A stretch of DNA of 36,578 nucleotides from CAZZEX01 sp964653285 (lineage in GTDB: Bacteria; Chloroflexota; Anaerolineae; B4-G1): the NCBI GenBank assembly GCA_964653285.1, contig CAZZEX010000043.1, positions 1 to 36,578 on the forward strand. The letters run 5' to 3'. The stretch's first letter is position 1, and each line of letters begins with the position of its first letter. The notes under the pieces are model-generated. The model saw only the letters and a program-made list of their open reading frames with translations, was not told where the DNA came from and made no database searches. Made by a program: the position numbers and the translations under genes. Positions 31,711-36,578 of the stretch are shown here, piece by piece.

Positions 31711-32277
31711 GTGCTGCGCATAGTTATTGACACCAGTTCACTGGTCAGTTACGTGCTGACACAGGGCGAACTGATGCGTCGGGTCGTGGCGCACTGGCGG
31801 GCCGGCACTTTTACGCTGCTTTCCTCCCCGGCCACGCGCGCCGAACTGGCAAGCGTACTGGCAAGCGTACTGGCCCGGCCGTCTATCCGACAGTTGGCCA
31901 CGGCTCCGCTGGACGAGTTGGCGCGGGGGTCGGAACGCTTCTCGGAGTACGTGCCAGGGGCTTTGGACATCTCCGGCGCCGGCCGGGATCCCAAGGACGA
32001 CAAATTCCTGGCCGGCGCGGTGGAGGGGCAGGCTCACTACCTGGTCAGCAGCGACCGTGACCTGCTGGATATGCGCCGCTACCGGGACGTGGCCATCGTC
32101 AGTCCGGGCCAGTTCCTGCTGGCGCTGGAGTTGTACCCGATGGAGGCAAGCGCGTTAGCGGCCCGCTTCGGCCGCGACGTACTGGCGGACATCCAGGATT
32201 CCGTGTCCCTGGAGCCGGCGACAGCAGCGCGGGTAGCGGAGGCGCTGGCAATGCTGAACGGCGAAGAGAAGGCGTAG
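31711..32277 (+). CDS. PIN-domain toxin (COG1569-like)
   Basis: A 188-residue PIN protein of the 'toxin component, PIN family' type: VIDTSSLVSYVL at the start, LLSSPATRAELASVL, DPKDDKFLAGAVEGQAHYLV and SSDRDLLDM supply the acidic residues. A 12-base in-frame duplication at about 31848-31871 repeats LASV within the helix LASVLASVLARPSI. The C-terminal 40 residues extend beyond the usual domain. GTG 31711 follows the antitoxin stop by three bases. Confidence 0.88.
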   Translation: MLRIVIDTSSLVSYVLTQGELMRRVVAHWRAGTFTLLSSPATRAELASVLASVLARPSIRQLATAPLDELARGSERFSEYVPGALDISGAGRDPKDDKFLAGAVEGQAHYLVSSDRDLLDMRRYRDVAIVSPGQFLLALELYPMEASALAARFGRDVLADIQDSVSLEPATAARVAEALAMLNGEEKA

Positions 32278-32287
32278 CAGCCGATGA

Positions 32288-32316
32288 TTGACATCCGACG
32301 CGAGATATGCTACACT
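32288..32316 (+). promoter_or_regulatory. Sigma70-type promoter for the Asp-box protein
   Basis: TTGACA, 17 bases, TACACT. The leader to ATG 32501 is about 180 bases and shows no clear structure. Confidence 0.72.
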
Positions 32317-32500
32317 CTCCACACGCAGCGACAATCATAAGAGGAAAGCCGACGCGGACTACGCAGATTCCTCGTAGCGACCCGGAAGAGGGGCGACACG
32401 TGCCGGCAGCGACGAGGAGGTGGTGGTGGTGGTGCCTATGACGATTGACGGTCTGTGTTGTGAGTTTCGTAACCGATAGTCAAGAAAGGAGAAAAACCCA

Positions 32501-34990
32501 ATGAACGCCAAGCGTATCTTTCAAAGCAAGTCGCTGTGCGTCCTGGCCAGCCTGGCGCTGGCAGCCGGGCTGCTGACCCTGAGCCTGGTGCTGATGGTTG
32601 GCATGACTCGTGCCCAGACCGGCTCCATCGTCGGCGGGGACGCGGTCACGGGGATTGACGTCGCCATCGGCGGCCCCTGGTTGCCGACCGGCGGCCCCAC
32701 CATCGCGGGCGGCCAAGTTCGGGCCCTTGCAGTTCACCCTGCCATCTCTGGCACTCTTTACACCGCGGTGCAACCCCCAGATGCAGATTGGGCGATTCCC
32801 TCTACAATCTACAAGAGCACCGACGGCGCTGCCAACTGGACGGCGATCTACACCGCCTCCCATCGCATCATGGGCCTGGCCGTGACCGACACCGTCATCT
32901 ACGCTGGGGCTCACAACGGAGATGAGTCGAACCCGCATCCGGTGATCTACCGCAGCGCCGATGGCGGCTTACACTGGACGTCCCCTTTGTCCATCGCCAA
33001 CGGGACGATTCGGGCCCTGGACGTCCACCCCACCCTCATCCAGACGGCCATTGCCGGGGGCGGGGACTATCCTGACAAGGCCATGCTCTATGGGACCATT
33101 GACAGCGGCGCTACGTGGACGGAGATCTTCTCCTACACCAACCCAGGCGGGTACCCCACTGTCAACGCCGTGCTGATCCATCCCACGACTCCCCTCACCT
33201 GGTTGCTCGCCCACGACGGGCAAGTGAATGGGACATGGGGAGGGTACATCTACCGCAGCACCAACGGCGGGGTGATCTGGACGGAGGTCTACTCCACTAC
33301 CGGAGACCTTGTCACCAGCCTGGTCGCCAACCCTGTCACCCCCACCACCATCTACGCCGGCAGCTATAACAGCAACTTTTATCGCAGCACTGACGGGGGT
33401 GCAACGTGGACGACTGTGACTACGGATGGCTCGGCCGGTCAGCGGTTAGCCCTTGACCCGCCTGGCACGCTCTATGCCACCAAGCAGAGTGAGGTGCGCA
33501 AGAGTACCGACGAGGGTGACAGTTGGAGCACCGTCAGTAATGTCCCTGGCGAAGTGGAAGCACTGGCCATTGGCCTTGGCCCCACTCCTGGTGCTCTCTA
33601 CACTGGCCTCAGAGTACAGGGCGTTTACAAGAGCAGCGACGGCGGTGTCAACTGGGGGGCTCGAAACAACGGCATCGAGGCGCCGGTCTTGCCGCGCGAC
33701 ATTGACGTGCACCCGCAGAACCTGGACAAGCTGTTCACCGCTGCCGGCTCTGGCGGAGGCTGGATGACCACCGACGGCGGCGATACGTGGACGCAGCCGT
33801 CGGGTATCGCGGACTGCATGGGTGCTTTCGCCGTCAATCCCGAGGGCCCCAATATCGTCTATGGTGGCGCGTATAACGATCGCCAGGGGGCGGTGATACG
33901 CAGCGAGGACGGAGGCCTGAGCTTTGAACCGGTCTACACCGCCACCTTCATCAAAACTGATGGCTCCGGCGGCGACGAGAGTATCTACGCCCTAGCCATC
34001 GCGCCCTCTATGAGCAGCACCGTGTATGCCGCCGGTCAGGATAGACCCGCCGGGCAACCTGAGTATGCCGTGGTCTTGCGCAGCCTGAACGACGGCGCTT
34101 CCTGTACAGAGGTATTCACGCGGCCAGCCCGGTGGCGTGTTCAGGCGCTGGCTATCAATCCCATCAGCGACACCGTCGTCTACGCCGGAGGCCAGGATTG
34201 CAGCGCTGGCCCCTGTGAGGGCTTTGTCTACCGCACCACCGACGGCGGTGACAACTGGACGCTGGTCTTCACCGCCACCCGAACCGTGCGCTCCATCGTC
34301 GTGGACCACCAGAAGCCGGATGTCCTCTACGCCAGCGATGACGGCTACCGCGTCTACAAGAGCACCGACGGCGGCGACAACTGGACCACCGTGCGCCGCC
34401 CGCCGTCGGAGGGCGGCGGCCTCAGCGGCAACTATCTGGCCATAGATCCCCGCGTGCCCAGCCACCTCTATCTGGGCACCAACGACTATGTCGGCGAGAC
34501 GCCCGACGGCGGCCAGACGTGGAGCGGGGGAGGCGACCCGCTCAGCGGAGGCTTGCCCGACACGAACCTCAGCGCCCTGGTGGCGAACAACGGCACTCCC
34601 ACCCAGACCCTCTACGCCGGCATTAGCGGCGTGTGGACCTACAGCCGGCTGGCCCCGCAGCCGGGCACGCCGGTGACCGTGACCGCCCAGTCCAGCGCGC
34701 CCAGCGCCCCGGGCGGAACCACGGTGACCATCAGCAGCCTGCAGGTGGACCTGTACGAGAACTGGGCGGCCGACGGCACGGTGGTGACCTTCACCACCAG
34801 CCCGGTGGGATCCTTCGCCAGCAGCACCGTCACCAAGACGACGACGGACGGCCGTGCTGAGGTTACCTTGACCGGGGTGATGTCGGGGACGGCCTCCATC
34901 ACCGTCACGTCCGGCGTCGGGATGGACACCCTCACCGTCGACTTCACAGCCTTCAAGATCTACCTGCCACTCGCCCTCCGCAACTCCTGA
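32501..34990 (+). CDS. Secreted Asp-box (BNR) repeat protein with Ig-like C-terminus
   Basis: An 829-residue exported protein. A signal peptide (VLASLALAAGLLTLSLVL...TRAQT) is followed by about 13 Asp-box repeats of the form S-x-D-G-G-x-x-W-T (for example STDGGATWT, TTDGGDTWT, STDGGDNWT). These predict one or two beta-propellers as in sortilin, sialidase-like or YCF48-type proteins. No sialidase catalytic residues are evident. Residues about 720-815 form an invasin/Ig-like domain (PVTVTAQSSAPSAPGGTTVT, TTDGRAEVTLTG). The protein ends FKIYLPLALRNS, a tail I associate with secreted Chloroflexota proteins. AAAGGAG precedes ATG 32501. Probably surface-exposed and binding; enzymatic activity is uncertain. 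Confidence 0.88.
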   Translation: MNAKRIFQSKSLCVLASLALAAGLLTLSLVLMVGMTRAQTGSIVGGDAVTGIDVAIGGPWLPTGGPTIAGGQVRALAVHPAISGTLYTAVQPPDADWAIPSTIYKSTDGAANWTAIYTASHRIMGLAVTDTVIYAGAHNGDESNPHPVIYRSADGGLHWTSPLSIANGTIRALDVHPTLIQTAIAGGGDYPDKAMLYGTIDSGATWTEIFSYTNPGGYPTVNAVLIHPTTPLTWLLAHDGQVNGTWGGYIYRSTNGGVIWTEVYSTTGDLVTSLVANPVTPTTIYAGSYNSNFYRSTDGGATWTTVTTDGSAGQRLALDPPGTLYATKQSEVRKSTDEGDSWSTVSNVPGEVEALAIGLGPTPGALYTGLRVQGVYKSSDGGVNWGARNNGIEAPVLPRDIDVHPQNLDKLFTAAGSGGGWMTTDGGDTWTQPSGIADCMGAFAVNPEGPNIVYGGAYNDRQGAVIRSEDGGLSFEPVYTATFIKTDGSGGDESIYALAIAPSMSSTVYAAGQDRPAGQPEYAVVLRSLNDGASCTEVFTRPARWRVQALAINPISDTVVYAGGQDCSAGPCEGFVYRTTDGGDNWTLVFTATRTVRSIVVDHQKPDVLYASDDGYRVYKSTDGGDNWTTVRRPPSEGGGLSGNYLAIDPRVPSHLYLGTNDYVGETPDGGQTWSGGGDPLSGGLPDTNLSALVANNGTPTQTLYAGISGVWTYSRLAPQPGTPVTVTAQSSAPSAPGGTTVTISSLQVDLYENWAADGTVVTFTTSPVGSFASSTVTKTTTDGRAEVTLTGVMSGTASITVTSGVGMDTLTVDFTAFKIYLPLALRNS

Positions 34991-35010
34991 CCTCTCCCAC
35001 CAGACAACAA

Positions 35011-35040
35011 CGGGCCTCGCTCGGGGACGAGCGAGGCCCG
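35011..35040. terminator. Bidirectional intrinsic terminator
   Basis: A perfect 13-base stem with a four-base loop lies between the convergent Asp-box and MFS genes. On the minus strand it is followed by TTGTTGTCT, so it should stop leftward transcripts best; the plus-strand tail is less T-rich. Confidence 0.85.
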
Positions 35041-35080
35041 CTTCGCTAACTGCTAACCGCTGCCTGCTAACGGCTACCCG

Positions 35081-36382
35081 CTAACCGCTAACCGCTGCCT
35101 TCGCCTCTCCCTTCGTCACTCCCAGCATGCACAGAATCGCCAGGGCAAAGAAGGCCGGGGTCACGACGAAGATCAGGTTGTAGTCACCACCGCCCCATTC
35201 CACGATGTAGCCGTTGATCATCGGCCCGGCCACGGCTGCCAACTGCGAGGCGATGTAGTACAGCCCTGTGTAGGTCCCCAGGTCGGCGTCGGAGGCCGAG
35301 ATGTCCACCACCATGGGCAGCGAGTTGATGTTGACCAGCGCCCAGCCCATCCCCCCCAACACCATGACAGGCCAGATCAGCGTCGCGTTGCGCAAGAAGA
35401 AGTTCGCCACCAGCAACACACCAAAGACAATCAGACCTGAGATGATCGTCCGCCGCCGGCCGAAGCGGGCCGCGATGTAGCCGGAGGGTATCGCGAAGGC
35501 CAGGAAGGCCAGCGACCCCACCCCCAGCAGCAACGGCGCTTGGCCGGTGGACATCCCCAGTTCACTCACCCCGTAGGAAGAGAGAAAGGTCTCAATGGCG
35601 TTGTAGCCGACAAACCAGCAGAAGATTGCGCCCATCAGGAATGCCAGGCTGCGGCGGGCCTCCGGCGAGACGCGCTTGATGCCCCGCAGCGCACCCAACC
35701 CTTCGTCCTCGTGGGCTGCAGCCTCGAACTCACGCGGCTCCTTGACAAAGAACAGCAACATCAACACCGCCGCGGCCGTCAGCACGCCGCCGAAGACGAA
35801 GGGCACGACGTGCCCCATCCCGTACAGAAAACCGCTGCCCAAAGTGGCGACCAACGTCCCCATGCCCCCCATCAGGTTGATGACGCCGTTGGCCTGGGAA
35901 CGCAGCGGGCTGGGCGTCAGGTCGGGCATGAGCGCGATCACCGGCGTGCGGAAGCCGGCCATCGCCAGCAGAAAGACGCCTATGGCGGTCATAAAGAGCG
36001 CCAGCGGCGTCCCCAGGCGGTCAACTTGCCCGCTGAGTTCGGGCGGAACCATCCGAACCGCCATGGGGATCAGAATGAACACCACGATCGCGATGGGGGC
36101 GAGCACGAGGATGAACGGCAGGCGACGACCGAAGCGGGTCCAGACCCGGTCGGACCAGAGACCGATCAGCGGCAGGAGGAAGAAGGCGGCGATGTTGTCC
36201 AGCGTCATGACCACACCCGTCAGGCCGGCGCCAAGGCCGAAGCCGACCTCCCCAGGTGCATCAAACGTCGGGCTACCTGTTTGCAGGTAGACCGGCACGT
36301 AAGCGTTGTAGAGCGTCCACATCACACTAATGCCGAAGAAGCCGAAGCCGATCAGGAACGTTTTCTTGTAGTCCAATTTCAT
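35081..36382 (-). CDS. MFS transporter, possibly sugar/cation symporter type
   Basis: A 433-residue major facilitator protein with about 12 hydrophobic segments. It has the MFS loop signature (GLWSDRVWTRFGRRLPFIL) after helix 2 and its counterpart GYIAARFGRRRTI in the second half. Features such as DNIAAFFLLPLIGLWSDR and TPVIALMPDLTPSPLRSQANG resemble sucrose/GPH-like (SLC45-type) carriers, so a saccharide substrate is plausible but unproven. ATG 36382 has AGGAGG six bases upstream. Its last codons run into a short GCTAACCGCT repeat tract. Single gene, own promoter. Confidence 0.92.
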   Translation of the reverse strand: MKLDYKKTFLIGFGFFGISVMWTLYNAYVPVYLQTGSPTFDAPGEVGFGLGAGLTGVVMTLDNIAAFFLLPLIGLWSDRVWTRFGRRLPFILVLAPIAIVVFILIPMAVRMVPPELSGQVDRLGTPLALFMTAIGVFLLAMAGFRTPVIALMPDLTPSPLRSQANGVINLMGGMGTLVATLGSGFLYGMGHVVPFVFGGVLTAAAVLMLLFFVKEPREFEAAAHEDEGLGALRGIKRVSPEARRSLAFLMGAIFCWFVGYNAIETFLSSYGVSELGMSTGQAPLLLGVGSLAFLAFAIPSGYIAARFGRRRTIISGLIVFGVLLVANFFLRNATLIWPVMVLGGMGWALVNINSLPMVVDISASDADLGTYTGLYYIASQLAAVAGPMINGYIVEWGGGDYNLIFVVTPAFFALAILCMLGVTKGEAKAAVSG

Positions 36383-36410
36383 TGCAGGCCTCCTGTGGAA
36401 AGATGATACG

Positions 36411-36439
36411 AGTATAGCACCGGTGCCAGAGCAAGACAA
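36411..36439 (-). promoter_or_regulatory. Sigma70-type promoter for the MFS gene
   Basis: On the minus strand TTGTCT is followed after 17 bases by TATACT, about 29 bases before the start codon. Confidence 0.7.
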
Positions 36440-36481
36440 ATGCAGGTGAGGCTGGCATCCCTGGCAAACCGAGGGCATGAC

Positions 36482-36510
36482 TTGCTAAGAAGGGAGATGC
36501 ATGGTAGAAT
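36482..36510 (+). promoter_or_regulatory. Promoter for the tRNA-Cys gene
   Basis: TTGCTA, 17 bases, TAGAAT, ending 13 bases before the tRNA 5' end. Confidence 0.6.
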
Positions 36511-36523
36511 TTCTATGGATCAG

Positions 36524-36578
<55 letters not shown>

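Overview
The window reads as GC-rich chromosomal DNA, most likely from a member of the Chloroflexota (Anaerolineae-like). This placement is an inference. It rests on base composition, a large secreted Asp-box protein ending in the tail IYLPLALRNS, Ser/Thr-kinase and SH3-repeat proteins, and dispersed inverted repeats. No rRNA or marker phylogeny was available. Many genes are preceded by sigma70-type promoters (TTGNNN, 16-18 bases, TATAAT-like).

Layout. Positions 1-4200 hold a leftward operon: response-regulator-like protein, DNA polymerase I, and a DapA-family aldolase cut by the window edge. A divergent promoter pair separates it from signal peptidase I (4310-4957). Positions 5022-12842 are a bacterial microcompartment (BMC) operon: an RpiB-like isomerase, deoxyribose-phosphate aldolase (DeoC), a BMC-T shell protein, BMC-H, BMC-P and a CoA-acylating aldehyde dehydrogenase. 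An AT-richer block (9628-11602) then holds a Dam-like methylase and a SacI-family endonuclease, each broken by one in-frame stop. The operon resumes with a second BMC-T and two more BMC-P proteins. Gene content matches the sugar-phosphate-utilising (SPU) type of metabolosome. The shell set resembles that of Haliangium ochraceum. The expected chemistry is deoxyribose-5-phosphate to acetaldehyde plus glyceraldehyde-3-phosphate, then acetaldehyde to acetyl-CoA inside the shell. No phosphotransacylase or alcohol dehydrogenase is in the window.

Positions 12866-18737 (leftward) form an envelope-associated cluster. It contains a solute-binding/OmpA-like protein, a solute-binding/VWA protein, a PspA homologue and a membrane coiled-coil protein. 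A small toxin-antitoxin-like pair (DUF4258 / YgiT zinc finger) sits inside it, next to a 119-base remnant of a second copy of the OmpA-like gene. Positions 19118-25711 hold an M23/SH3 cell-wall protein, a tyrS-sppA operon behind a structured attenuator-like leader, a DJ-1/PfpI protein and a Ser/Thr kinase.

Positions 26002-32277 are accessory-rich: a PH-like/DUF1648 membrane protein, a DUF92 protein, two Phd-type antitoxin / PIN toxin pairs, an ADP-ribosylglycohydrolase, a cupin, an M23 peptidase gene broken by an amber stop, and a 171-base inverted-repeat element. The window closes with the secreted Asp-box protein, a convergent terminator, an MFS transporter and the 5' part of a tRNA-Cys gene.
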